Positions 35,412 through 44,616 are shown, numbered from the stretch's first letter. The stretch: DNA of 64,000 nucleotides from an uncultured Clostridia bacterium (GCA_934464705.1 CAKSKB010000001.1:124001-188000), one strand, 5' to 3'. Made by a program: numbers and translations. The notes: a model not told the origin generated them from the sequence alone.

Positions 35412-36791
35412 TTATGCCGCCCCGCGGTTTTTGCGTTCATTCGCAAACGCCTTTGAAACCGAACCGAATACTGCCGCAATATACGAAAGCACCGCAAACA
35501 TCATAAGCACTTTAAGCTCAGAAAAAAGGGAGGTGCCGTTAATGCTTACAGCAATACACTGATTCATTTTATTGTCAAAATACTCTCTGCCGGCTGTGAT
35601 TGCCTCATTTGCAAATTCGGTAATGCTTTTGTCAATAGATTCTATAAGCTGGTCAACCGATGCACTTTCCGCTGAATCTGAGGATGCTGCGGACATCTTT
35701 TCTATAATCAGATTATTGTCCATAATACTTTTTTCGTTATCCGCAACCTTATCGCTGAACTCCGTTGCCATCACAGAAAGCTCATCTATGCCGACCTTTG
35801 TTCTGCCCATATAATATTTTCCTCTTTCGTCCCATGTCGGCACGAGAACCACCCTTGTCATTTCTTCTGCATACATATCGATTGCCTGATTGCAGAGGTC
35901 AAATGAAACGGCGTTTTTTCTGCGGTCGAAATCCGTGTTTGTATTCTGATAAGAAAGTCTGTCAATATAGCCGTCTTTGTCACGGACAACGCTTTGCTGC
36001 AGGATAAGTGCCTTAAGGTTTTCTTCAATCTGTGTTTCTCTGAACTGATAAACCTTGCCGGCAATTGAACCGAATGTCGTGTTATTCTGTGTCACGAAGC
36101 TCGGCGCGTCCTTATCCAAACCGTACAAATAATTCAGAACAGAAGAAGTTTCCTTATCGAAATAAGACACAACATCCATATATTCCATTTTTCCGAAATC
36201 GGGTTTTTGCGAGAGAATTTCCGGAGAATAATCATCAGTATACTTTTCGATGTAATATTCCTTATATGAAGCCATTATAAGTTTGATAACATTCTCGGCG
36301 TCAAGGTGCTGTGTTTTTCGGGAAGCGCGGTATGTCACAACATATTCCGTGGATATATGATAGTTTGCCTCCGTATCGACGCTTCCCTGAACTGCAGGGC
36401 TGACGGAAAGACACTTTTTAATATCCGAAACCGAAACCTTTTCCAAAGCACCGTTTTCGATTGCTTTTTTAATAACCTCATCGCTTGTTATTTCAGCCAT
36501 ATTGTAGCGTGTTCCGTTGGAATTAAGAGCTTGAGACGCCTCCGAATAATTAAGCGAAACCACCGCATAAACCGAATTCTGATTGTAAATGTGATTGAAA
36601 ATACCGAAAAGTCCGGAGGTAACAAATACAAAAATCAGCATCCAGGCCTGAAAATACTTTGCATTTTTGAGTATAGAAGCAAATTCCTTTTTTGTCATTT
36701 TCCTTGACGAAAAATACACAGCCGCAGCCGAATAAACAATCATCACCGCAGCAATTAAATACAGAACAGTTCTGAATATCGAAGCATACAA
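35412..36791 (-). CDS. Wzz-like membrane protein, partner of the Wzz-GGDEF protein
   Basis: 459 aa. Three hydrophobic segments: about 7-27, about 50-68 and about 425-445, leaving a large extracytoplasmic region (about 70-420) rich in helices. The pattern SDEVIKKAIENGALEKVSVSDIKK resembles the Wzz region SxxIxxxVxxxxGL..T found in the neighbouring 627-aa protein, so the two look like diverged paralogues. The extra first helix is not typical of Wzz. Start is TTG at 36791 with AAAGGGGTGG upstream; no ATG fits. Function inferred from fold resemblance and position. Confidence 0.6.
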   Translation of the reverse strand: MYASIFRTVLYLIAAVMIVYSAAAVYFSSRKMTKKEFASILKNAKYFQAWMLIFVFVTSGLFGIFNHIYNQNSVYAVVSLNYSEASQALNSNGTRYNMAEITSDEVIKKAIENGALEKVSVSDIKKCLSVSPAVQGSVDTEANYHISTEYVVTYRASRKTQHLDAENVIKLIMASYKEYYIEKYTDDYSPEILSQKPDFGKMEYMDVVSYFDKETSSVLNYLYGLDKDAPSFVTQNNTTFGSIAGKVYQFRETQIEENLKALILQQSVVRDKDGYIDRLSYQNTNTDFDRRKNAVSFDLCNQAIDMYAEEMTRVVLVPTWDERGKYYMGRTKVGIDELSVMATEFSDKVADNEKSIMDNNLIIEKMSAASSDSAESASVDQLIESIDKSITEFANEAITAGREYFDNKMNQCIAVSINGTSLFSELKVLMMFAVLSYIAAVFGSVSKAFANERKNRGAA

Positions 36792-36811
36792 TTAACGCCA
36801 CCCCTTTGTAA

Positions 36812-38047
36812 TCAGTATTTATTTATATCAACAATAACCAGTTCGGGCTTATTGTTGACTCTGTAAATATTATTGTTTGCAAGCCCCGAGCTTACAATAA
36901 GCGGACTGCCCGAAACCTCATATCTTCCGTAGACATAACAGCCTTTTCGTTCCGGGAAAAATCCACCCTCTTTCGTAAAGAGCGAACCGAACATGGGGAT
37001 TCTCGCAACACCGCCGTGGGTATGCCCGGCAAGAATAAGGTCGCCCCAGGAATACACATCGGTATATGTTTCAAAAACGAACGGCTCATGGATTGCCGTA
37101 ATTTTAAGATTTCCGGTATTTTTATAGATATAATCATCAAAGCTGCGCCCGGCATATGACCAGAACGCCGAAGGATTTGAGGTGAACACTCCGTAAATCT
37201 CCACTTCAGTTGACCCTACTGTTATAATATCCGTTTCGTTTTTAAGAACCTTCACACCGGTTTTTTCGAGTTGTGTTTGAAAATCGTCCTTTTTATCCGT
37301 CAGTTTTGACGGGTCACGAGTCAGGTCGTTGAATCCGAACTCGTCATCAAGCGCTTTTTGCGAAAATCCGAAATCATAGAATTTTTCCGTTTCGTTATTA
37401 CCGTAAATATAATAAGACGGCGCAATTTTCGCAAGTTTTTCGCATAAAGCAAGCGTTTGATTTTCGGAACGGTCTGATGAATCAATGCAGTCGCCTGTAA
37501 GCACAATCAGGTCTGGCTTAAGCTTTTCAATTCGATTTATAAGCTTGGTGTTACCGCTGCCGTAAACGCTGTTATGCAAATCCGATATCTGAATTACCCT
37601 GACCCTATTATTTGCTTTTATGCTGCTGACACTGTAAAATGTTTCGCGGAATGTTCTGTTTGAAATATAGTTTTCGGCAATAAGGGAAACCCCGAGCGCT
37701 ATAATAACAAACACCGCACAAAGAAGAAACAGTTTGGCGGTTCGCATCTGCCTTCCGAACTTAACCTTTTTTTGCTTTTCCGGGGCAGAGTTACGCTTAT
37801 AAACCTTTAACTCCTTGGAATAACCCGCAACCGAGCAGATATTAACCCACACGATATCCTTGTAGTCACGGTTAAACTCTTTTAACGATTCGTTTCCGTA
37901 ATACCCTACAATAATTTTTTTGCTGTCTATGCTTTCAAAAACAAAATCATCAATCCATCTGCGGTAGACATCTTCGGGAAGCGCCATCTTGAGGTGCTGT
38001 TTTATGAGCTGCCCGATATGGCCGTATTCACCGGAAGTATCAATGTT
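36812..38047 (-). CDS. Membrane metallophosphoesterase with a DnaA-N-like N-terminal domain
   Basis: 411 aa. Residues about 10-85 resemble the DnaA N-terminal domain (helix, conserved Trp32, then beta strands and F-x-x-x-Y: KEFNRDYKDIV). A basic stretch and one membrane helix follow (about 104-124). A calcineurin-like phosphoesterase (about 145-400) has the motifs SDLHN, GDCID, GNNE and GHTHGG. The catalytic domain should lie outside the membrane and the DnaA-N-like part inside. The start at 38047 is chosen from AAAGGA upstream and overlaps the GT4 stop by 8 nt. It is unusual in an EPS operon; substrate unknown (polyprenyl-phosphate or UDP-sugar products are possible). Confidence 0.75.
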   Translation of the reverse strand, partial: NIDTSGEYGHIGQLIKQHLKMALPEDVYRRWIDDFVFESIDSKKIIVGYYGNESLKEFNRDYKDIVWVNICSVAGYSKELKVYKRNSAPEKQKKVKFGRQMRTAKLFLLCAVFVIIALGVSLIAENYISNRTFRETFYSVSSIKANNRVRVIQISDLHNSVYGSGNTKLINRIEKLKPDLIVLTGDCIDSSDRSENQTLALCEKLAKIAPSYYIYGNNETEKFYDFGFSQKALDDEFGFNDLTRDPSKLTDKKDDFQTQLEKTGVKVLKNETDIITVGSTEVEIYGVFTSNPSAFWSYAGRSFDDYIYKNTGNLKITAIHEPFVFETYTDVYSWGDLILAGHTHGGVARIPMFGSLFTKEGGFFPERKGCYVYGRYEVSGSPLIVSSGLANNNIYRVNNKPELVIVDINKY

Positions 38048-39200
38048 CATAAGCCACACAGTCCTTTCGTTTATTTTCAAAAACCTTTTTGTATATAGCG
38101 AGAGTAGCGTCCGCTACATCGTTCCAGTTGTATTTTTTCAGAATAAAATCGGCGGCGTCTTTTTTAAATTCATTAACAAACTGCGGATTATCACATAACC
38201 GCTGTAATTTTTCGGTCAAATCTTTCGTATCTCCTTTTTTGAAATACACAGCGTGGTTTTCCGCAACCGCTGTATTTTCCGGAATATCCGAACAAAGCAG
38301 AGCGTTTTTATATGCAAGCGCCTCCAGCAGACTTAATGACATTCCTTCAATATCCGACGGCAGACACACCAAATATGCGTTGCTGTACATTTCGTCAAGA
38401 AGATCGCCCGATATAAAGCCGGTAAATATTATATCATGGTTTGAAGCCGCTTTGCTTTTGATAAACTCGACATATTCATCCGTATCGCTTGTATCACCGG
38501 CTATAACGAGCTTTTTGTCTGTGCTTATGCTGTTATAGGCGTCTATGAGATAATGTATACCCTTTTCGGCAGTAAGCCTTGAAATAATGCAGATATAACC
38601 ATCCTTTTCAAGTCCGAACAGTTCTGTTATTTTGTCAGCCTCTCTGCGCTGCGGCCTTTCTATACCGTTCGGTATAATAACCGACCCGCGGTTATAAGTT
38701 GCTTTGAAGTAGTCATGTGCATTTTGGCTGAGGACTATAATTTCATCGGCGTGTTTTGCAAGGGCTTTTTCACCGTATTTTATATAGCGAGCCGCAAAAC
38801 CGTTGCCCCATTTTTCCCTTTGCCAGTCAAGACCGTGAACAGTCGCAACACACTTTTTGCCGAAAAGTTTCGGAATCCACATTGCCGCACACGGACCTTC
38901 CGCATGAAAATGCACAATATCCGCATCGCTGAAAGCAGCCATAACCGAAGCGCTGTAAGACGCAATCAGAGCCGAAAGCCCCCTGCCCTTTACAGTCGGA
39001 GCATTTTTAAGCTTTACACCCTTGTATCTTCCGCCCGAAACCATAGCAGCATGTTCGTTCTCATGCTTATCCGAAGAACGGTTGTAGCAAGTAACCTCCG
39101 CACCCCGTTCAACCAATAAAGGGCACAGCGAAGTAAGAACATTTTCGATTCCGCCGCGCCTTGACGGAACAACCTTATGACCAACCATAGCAATTTTCAT
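38040..39200 (-). CDS. Glycosyltransferase family 4
   Basis: 386 aa. GT-B fold: N-terminal MVGHKVVPSRRGGIENVLTS, central ISRLTAEKGIHYLIDAY and C-terminal DIEGMSLSLLEALAYKN (the E-x7-E area). Similar to WcaL/RfaB-like enzymes that use a retaining mechanism on lipid-linked glycans. It overlaps the YdjC-like gene by 4 nt and the phosphoesterase gene by 8 nt. Confidence 0.9.
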   Translation of the reverse strand: MKIAMVGHKVVPSRRGGIENVLTSLCPLLVERGAEVTCYNRSSDKHENEHAAMVSGGRYKGVKLKNAPTVKGRGLSALIASYSASVMAAFSDADIVHFHAEGPCAAMWIPKLFGKKCVATVHGLDWQREKWGNGFAARYIKYGEKALAKHADEIIVLSQNAHDYFKATYNRGSVIIPNGIERPQRREADKITELFGLEKDGYICIISRLTAEKGIHYLIDAYNSISTDKKLVIAGDTSDTDEYVEFIKSKAASNHDIIFTGFISGDLLDEMYSNAYLVCLPSDIEGMSLSLLEALAYKNALLCSDIPENTAVAENHAVYFKKGDTKDLTEKLQRLCDNPQFVNEFKKDAADFILKKYNWNDVADATLAIYKKVFENKRKDCVAYEH

Positions 39201-40045
39201 TTTAATGCCCCTTTCCTGATTTGCAGAGTATCGTACTCGGTTTTTCTGTCTTTTGAAAAATAAAAACGGCTGAATTTTTCGCTGAAGCCTGTTTTTTCGC
39301 CGTGTAACATATACCCGGGGTGAAACAGAATCTCAATATCGGAATTTTTCTTTTCCGCAATTTTTATATATTGCGGAATAACCTTTTCGACCCTTGATTT
39401 ATCCATACGCCCCGAAAACATAATTCCCATAAAAAGCGCGGTCTTTATTCCGGACCTTTTAAGCTCGGTTTTGTTGAGCAGACCCAAGAATTTCAATATC
39501 AGCTGCTTTATAATATTAACCGGTCTGTAGGTCGGATAAAGCGAAAGACACTTAATATAAGGCAAAGTCGGCTCACTCGGAAAGCGAATATACTCCGCGT
39601 CAACCTTCATGTCCGAAAGCACCTTCAAAAGTGTTCCGAACACAAGTGGAATCATATGTGTGTGCTGGTGACTGTCAATAACATAAGGCAGCCCGGTTTT
39701 CCGCCAAAACTCAATCTGGCTGCGCAGTTCTGTTTCAAGCTGTTTTTCAAACTTTTTTCGTTTATGCGAAACAGAAAGCAAAAACAGCCCCGTAAACGAA
39801 TGCCTGAAATACCCGTTTTCATCGGCAAGCAACGGTATATCCGAAGCCGCAGACAGCGCCCTGCCCTCTACAAGATTGATGTGCAGCCCGAACTTCACTT
39901 TTAAATCGGAAACCTTTTCTTTATTCGGAACAATGCCGTTCGGAAGCACACTGATTTTATTTAATGCCCCGACCGCCGCACATTTTTCAATTCTGGCGCA
40001 GGATTCTTTTGAAATACCGTAGTCATCCGCACAAATGTAAACCAT
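39197..40045 (-). CDS. YdjC/ChbG-like carbohydrate deacetylase
   Basis: 282 aa. PF04794 motifs: CADDYGIS at the N-terminus (metal-binding Asp), KFGLHINL, VIDSHQHTHMIP and EILFHPGYM. Family members remove N-acetyl groups from amino-sugar oligomers. In an EPS operon it could deacetylate a lipid-linked or nascent repeat unit, which suggests that GlcNAc-type sugars occur in the polymer. Usual family length; 3-nt gap after the GtrII-like gene. Confidence 0.9.
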   Translation of the reverse strand: MVYICADDYGISKESCARIEKCAAVGALNKISVLPNGIVPNKEKVSDLKVKFGLHINLVEGRALSAASDIPLLADENGYFRHSFTGLFLLSVSHKRKKFEKQLETELRSQIEFWRKTGLPYVIDSHQHTHMIPLVFGTLLKVLSDMKVDAEYIRFPSEPTLPYIKCLSLYPTYRPVNIIKQLILKFLGLLNKTELKRSGIKTALFMGIMFSGRMDKSRVEKVIPQYIKIAEKKNSDIEILFHPGYMLHGEKTGFSEKFSRFYFSKDRKTEYDTLQIRKGALK

Positions 40046-40048
40046 AGG

Positions 40049-41596
40049 TTATTCACGCTCCGCTCCGAGTTTTATAACAACCGTACCGTCAGCAACCGCT
40101 ACTGCGTTTTCGCCCGGCCAGTAATCCATAGCTGAAATCACGGTGTTTTTCATAAGTTTCCGCTTTTCGGCACCGGCAAGGAATTTATAATTCTTACCGC
40201 AATAATCGTTAAGTGCACTGCAAAGAACGCTCTGCCCGACGGATTCGTCATCAAACCGCAGAATATATCCGTCCGTTGTTCCCGTCATATCGGGCGGCAG
40301 ATCGGCACTGTAAGCCTCACTACCGGAAAGGGCGCCTATCACAAGAATTTTATCGCAATTTTCCGCCCCGGCCGTTTGTTCTATTCTGTCGGCAATGCGG
40401 ATAAGGGTTCCGTAAGATTTCTCATATGAAATCTGAAGCTTGTGATAGCTTACATTTGCAATAATTATATTATTAAATATGAAAACCGAAGCGGCAATTA
40501 ATATCACCCATGACTTAAGCACCGCCGCATTTTCAGCTGAAAATTCTATGCGTTCATATAAAATCACGAAGAAAATATATATAACACAATACCCCATCTT
40601 CATAAGATTATGATAATCCAGCGAAGGTGTTGCAAACACTAAGATATTCATACCGATTGGCAAAAGAAGAACATACACAGCAAGTAAAACCGTTTTTGAC
40701 ATTTTGCCGAAAACGCCGTTTTTTGCGGCACCCAAAAGCAAAAGTGCAGCAGCAACCATCAATATTATTATATTTAAAACCGAAAACAGATTAAATCCGT
40801 TTGAAAAATCAAAGAAATATCGTATCATTATTTCCTTGACTTCGTAAAGAGACGCCGGAATATTTATTTCAGAAAAGGACATTGTTCTGCCGAAATACTG
40901 ATAATCAAGAAGTGTTGTTTGGGATATTTTAAGCAGAATTTCCGTTACTGTATAATAAAGCAAAAACCCCGCTATTCCGCAAACCGCACATTTGGAACCC
41001 TTTTTCAGTGAAACCTTTGCACTGTCTCTTTTAAAAACGATTCCGTCAATAAGATAAATCAGTACAAGAACCACCGCCACTGAAATATACGCCTGATAAA
41101 CGGCAATTGAAAGCATAAACAAAATTACCGAAAGAAAATATTTCGGTTTTTCGGCTGTCAGAAACATCGCAGCCATGCACGAAAACAGGAAAGCAAGTGC
41201 ATAACCGTCCGCAACATAATTATACATCATAACCGATGCAACCGTAGGAATCGTTACGGTAATTGCGCCTATAAGCGCAGCCGTGATACCCTTTTTAATA
41301 TCAAATATTCTGCAAATGCATACAGCGCCGAGAGAATGAAACAGAATTGACAGCACACCGTTCACCCACGGCAAATCGTAAAACGAGCTTGCCGCACATG
41401 CGAATGACAAAAACCATCTTCCGAGCGGCAGCATATTTTGCGCATCGTATCTGAAAACAAGCGAGTCCCAATTCGGCAGCCAGTTCGTAATTTTATAAAA
41501 ATGTGTGATGAATCCGAAAATCACGGCTGCAAAAAAGCAAATTCTCTGCTGACGGGATATTCCGTTATATAATTCTTTCAACCTTTTTTCAGGCAT
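40049..41596 (-). CDS. GtrII-like glucosyltransferase, multi-spanning membrane protein
   Basis: 515 aa, about twelve hydrophobic segments plus a C-terminal soluble part. The start region (FKITNWLPNWDSLVFRYD-like, then LPLGRWFLSFACA) matches PF14264, the GtrII family. These use a polyprenyl-phosphate-linked sugar on the outer face to decorate a polymer. The GtrB-like enzyme at 25521-26438 would supply that donor. GGAGTGG precedes the ATG. Confidence 0.85.
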   Translation of the reverse strand: MPEKRLKELYNGISRQQRICFFAAVIFGFITHFYKITNWLPNWDSLVFRYDAQNMLPLGRWFLSFACAASSFYDLPWVNGVLSILFHSLGAVCICRIFDIKKGITAALIGAITVTIPTVASVMMYNYVADGYALAFLFSCMAAMFLTAEKPKYFLSVILFMLSIAVYQAYISVAVVLVLIYLIDGIVFKRDSAKVSLKKGSKCAVCGIAGFLLYYTVTEILLKISQTTLLDYQYFGRTMSFSEINIPASLYEVKEIMIRYFFDFSNGFNLFSVLNIIILMVAAALLLLGAAKNGVFGKMSKTVLLAVYVLLLPIGMNILVFATPSLDYHNLMKMGYCVIYIFFVILYERIEFSAENAAVLKSWVILIAASVFIFNNIIIANVSYHKLQISYEKSYGTLIRIADRIEQTAGAENCDKILVIGALSGSEAYSADLPPDMTGTTDGYILRFDDESVGQSVLCSALNDYCGKNYKFLAGAEKRKLMKNTVISAMDYWPGENAVAVADGTVVIKLGAERE

Positions 41597-41597
41597 T

Positions 41598-42332
41598 TTA
41601 CCACTCCAACCATTTAACTTTGTGAAGAAACTTTCCGTACAGCTTATCGTAAAGCCTCGTTCCTATGATACGCTTGATTTTTGTTGTCCGCTTTGAAACT
41701 TTCGATGTCCACGAAGCGGAATAATGATGTAATGAATATGTGTTTTCCGTTATTTCGGTTTTTCCCGTGTAATAATTCATCGGGCAAAGGTAATCGCTCG
41801 GCAGAAAAGTCATATCCATAAAAATCTGCTTTTCGTTTTTTATTACCATTCCGAGCCTTTTGAGCGTATCCGTATTTCTTTTCGGACACGGAGTCAAATC
41901 AAAAGTTCCGTCCGGCTGCAAAAAATGAATATTTTCATAATCTTTAAGCATTTCGCCGACTACCCTGTTACCGGGTTCCGCCGCAAACCCAAGCCCGGTG
42001 GCAACCGCATCTCCATGTTCAAATCCCATGTAGGCGCTCGTTTCAAGCAGAGGTTCAAGCGGCTTTATCAGTTCAACATCGGTATCAAGGTATATTCCGC
42101 CGATTTCATAAATCACTTTCAGCCTTGCATAATCGCTTACAAACGCCCATTTTTCGGCTTTATAAGCTTCATTTGCGTAAGCATTTCCGTTTAAATCAAA
42201 ATTATCTTCATTATGGCAAACAATTTCAAAACCCGGGCAAAACCTTTTCCAGCTTGCAATACACTTTTTTGCCGATTTCGGCATATCGCCCCTTCCGAAC
42301 CAACAATAGTGTATTATTTTAGGAATACTCAT
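41598..42332 (-). CDS. DxD-type glycosyltransferase (GT32-like, OCH1/capsule family)
   Basis: 244 aa. Begins SIPKIIHYCWFGRG, carries ASWKRFCPGFEI, and has the metal-binding DxD as GGIYLDTDVELIKPL (about residues 83-97), matching PF04488. Inverting/retaining class is not deducible. The ATG at 42332 has GAGGAAA upstream and forms an ATGA overlap with the flippase gene. A longer frame to 42362 lacks a ribosome site. Confidence 0.88.
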   Translation of the reverse strand: MSIPKIIHYCWFGRGDMPKSAKKCIASWKRFCPGFEIVCHNEDNFDLNGNAYANEAYKAEKWAFVSDYARLKVIYEIGGIYLDTDVELIKPLEPLLETSAYMGFEHGDAVATGLGFAAEPGNRVVGEMLKDYENIHFLQPDGTFDLTPCPKRNTDTLKRLGMVIKNEKQIFMDMTFLPSDYLCPMNYYTGKTEITENTYSLHHYSASWTSKVSKRTTKIKRIIGTRLYDKLYGKFLHKVKWLEW

Positions 42333-43831
42333 GCTTTCCTCTTCTTTCCGAGAAGCTTCCAAAGTGATGAAAAGGCGCTTCTCTGAACCGCAAAATTAAC
42401 AGCTGTATATAAAATCACTATCCATACCGAGTTTACAAGGCCCCAAATAAGGAGCCTGCCGAATGACAATCCGCTGAAACGGTCGGTAAAAAAGATAATC
42501 ATTATAATGATAAATACGGCACCGTTTGAAATCCATAACTTATATGTTTCAAATACGCTTCTGCCAAGAATCCTGCGGTTTGCAAAATAAATCATCATGC
42601 CGCCGCGGAAAACCAGCGCAGCAATCGTACCGGCAACCGCACCGCAAATTCCCCATTTTAATATGGCAAAAACAGACACCGCAATATTAATAACCATCTC
42701 CGCAACCGCATGAGAGCGTGTTTCCCTGAAACTCCCCGCAAACTCCAGAACATGGTTTGACGGAAGCTTTCCGTTTGCAAGCAGATTCATTATTACAAAA
42801 AGAAACAGCAGCAGCGGATTTGAATACTCCGCATCGTTTATACCCTTTGTGTAAATCTGTATCACCGGCAGAAGAAACACCGCCATAAGCGTGTAAACAA
42901 TAAAGGACACCATTATATAAAAAGTTTCGTAGACGCTGTAGCAGCGGTCAAACTCATTTCTGTCCGTATGAAACATCTGCCCGAGCGCAAAATTGAAACC
43001 CGATGTAATGCTTGCCGCAAATATCTGTATCTGAGAAAAGAACATATTGTATATTGCATAAACGCTTACTGCTTTGAAATCGCACAAAAACGACAAAAGA
43101 ATTATATCGGTATTGTTAAAAACCATCGCCGATACTTGATGCACCAGAACAGATTTTCTCTGTGATATCGCTTTGAAATCCGGTTTTGATTTCATATCGA
43201 GCCGTGTATACATTTTTCTTGCATATACATATAAGTACAAAAGCTGCAAAAGCGCAAGAAAACAGTATACAAGCTGAATAAGAACAAGGCTGTCGGTAAA
43301 AACAAGAACCAGAATTTTGCAGATATTAGATAAAAGCTGCAGCACGGTTTCCGAATTATTGATAATGTATTTTCTGCCGTCAACCTCCATGAGTATTCTG
43401 TACTTAGCCTGAACGAAATAGCTGAAAAGCTGCGGCAAGGCGTTAAGTATCACTATTGCAAACAGCACCCGTGAACTGATTGCCGTCGGTATTATAAAAG
43501 CATAAACAACCGCAATAACAAGCACAATAGCCGAATATATTATCCCTGTTCTACGATAATAGCCGTTTGTTGCAGCCAGAATCTCACCGGTTTTTTTGTA
43601 ATTATTTTCCGCAACGGGCTTGTAAAGAGCTTGTGTTGATGCCAGGCCGACACCGGCTTCAAGAAGAGTCATATATGCAAAAATCTGCTTGATTGTCGAC
43701 AGCACGCCGTTAACCTCAGAGCCGAAATTTTCAAGATACAGCCTCGGAAGAATGAAACTCATCGCAATCAGTACGGCATGGTAAACAATGCCGGATATTA
43801 AATTATGCTTTATTTTCCGTCCGTGCCGCAC
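42329..43831 (-). CDS. Polysaccharide flippase (Wzx/PST family), first gene of the EPS operon
   Basis: 500 aa with about fourteen hydrophobic segments typical of the MOP/PST superfamily. It would flip undecaprenyl-linked repeat units to the outer face, where the Wzy-like protein (32211-33482) joins them. The start is GTG at 43831 with a perfect AGGAGG 7 nt upstream. The frame is open to 43897, but that part lies in the riboswitch terminator, so it is not translated. All sixteen genes down to 24531 follow with overlaps or gaps of at most 21 nt. Confidence 0.88.
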   Translation of the reverse strand: MRHGRKIKHNLISGIVYHAVLIAMSFILPRLYLENFGSEVNGVLSTIKQIFAYMTLLEAGVGLASTQALYKPVAENNYKKTGEILAATNGYYRRTGIIYSAIVLVIAVVYAFIIPTAISSRVLFAIVILNALPQLFSYFVQAKYRILMEVDGRKYIINNSETVLQLLSNICKILVLVFTDSLVLIQLVYCFLALLQLLYLYVYARKMYTRLDMKSKPDFKAISQRKSVLVHQVSAMVFNNTDIILLSFLCDFKAVSVYAIYNMFFSQIQIFAASITSGFNFALGQMFHTDRNEFDRCYSVYETFYIMVSFIVYTLMAVFLLPVIQIYTKGINDAEYSNPLLLFLFVIMNLLANGKLPSNHVLEFAGSFRETRSHAVAEMVINIAVSVFAILKWGICGAVAGTIAALVFRGGMMIYFANRRILGRSVFETYKLWISNGAVFIIIMIIFFTDRFSGLSFGRLLIWGLVNSVWIVILYTAVNFAVQRSAFSSLWKLLGKKRKA

Positions 43832-43865
43832 AGCCGTTCCTCCTAAAATCATGAAAAAAGCAAAT

Positions 43866-43972
43866 AAAAAAGACCGCAAAGATGAAAATTCAATCATTGC
43901 GGCCAGTCAATCATAGCAAATCGCCTTAGACACTGAGCTTTGTGTCCCTGTTTTTCAACAGGTTTACCTAAT
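43866..43972 (-). promoter_or_regulatory. Cyclic di-GMP-I (GEMM-I) riboswitch with intrinsic terminator, controlling the EPS operon
   Basis: On the minus strand the aptamer (about 43972-43899) has GGTAAACC, a helix capped by a GAAA tetraloop (CCTGTT-GAAA-AACAGG), the conserved GGGACACAAAGCTC, and the matching 11-nt tetraloop receptor (TCTAAG ... TATGA) in the second helix. A hairpin GGCCGCAA/TTGCGGTC (43904-43872) followed by six T is an intrinsic terminator. Its 5' arm overlaps the 3' end of the aptamer, so ligand binding should prevent the terminator (ON switch). The direction is an inference. Confidence 0.9.
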
Positions 43973-43987
43973 ATTTAATTATAATAT

Positions 43988-44016
43988 ATTATAACACAAA
44001 AAATAAAATATGTCAA
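43988..44016 (-). promoter_or_regulatory. Consensus sigma-A promoter of the EPS operon
   Basis: On the minus strand exact TTGACA, 17-bp spacer and exact TATAAT, with the start near 43981, just upstream of the riboswitch. Confidence 0.88.
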
Positions 44017-44070
44017 TGTTTTATTCCCAATTTTTTTGTTAAATCCTCAAAATTCAACAAATTCCGAAAT

Positions 44071-44616
44071 TCAATTAATTCTGTTATTCACATAATGCTC
44101 CGTTGCATTTTCCATATGAATTATCTTTGCCGGATTGCCGATAACCAAAGAATGGTCCGGCACATCGAAATTAACATACGCAAGCGGCGCAATCAGGCAG
44201 TCATTTCCGACCGTGATATTACCGACCACAACCGCATTGGTACCTATCCAGCAGTTATCGCCGATTGTCGGTGCGCCCTTTCTTTTGCCGCGGTTTTCCT
44301 GTCCTATCGTAACACCTGTCGCCACATTTGCATTTTCGCCGATAACAGCTTCGGGGTGAATTATAACCCTTCCGCTGTGCCCTATGTAAAAGCCGTCACC
44401 GATACGGGTTCTCGGAGGAATCTGAATAAGCGTTTTGTACGACATTCTCTTAAGCCTTAAAGTATAAAACCATTTCAAAGGAAAAAATTTGCAATTCTGA
44501 GTTTTTCTCATAAGAGCAATATATTTAAGCTCGGGCGGCCTTAAAATACGCTGCGCAAGCGTTTCGCCCTTTTCACCGTAATATCTGTATAAATCCTTTG
44601 AAAAATCATATTTCAT
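44071..44616 (-). CDS. Hexapeptide-repeat acetyltransferase (serine-acetyltransferase-like)
   Basis: 181 aa. A left-handed beta-helix of hexapeptide repeats (GHSGRVIIHPEAVIGENANVA region, with IGDNCWIGTNAVVVG) and the tail VIGNPAKI. Resembles CysE/WcaB-type O-acetyltransferases. It lies upstream of the EPS promoter, behind pfp (4-nt overlap), so it is not under the c-di-GMP switch although it may acetylate sugars. The ATG at 44616 has GGAGG 7 nt before it. Confidence 0.82.
   Translation of the reverse strand: MKYDFSKDLYRYYGEKGETLAQRILRPPELKYIALMRKTQNCKFFPLKWFYTLRLKRMSYKTLIQIPPRTRIGDGFYIGHSGRVIIHPEAVIGENANVATGVTIGQENRGKRKGAPTIGDNCWIGTNAVVVGNITVGNDCLIAPLAYVNFDVPDHSLVIGNPAKIIHMENATEHYVNNRIN

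Noticed and set aside
43832..43897. N-terminal extension of the flippase gene
   Set aside because: It lies in the riboswitch terminator; a perfect AGGAGG precedes GTG at 43831.
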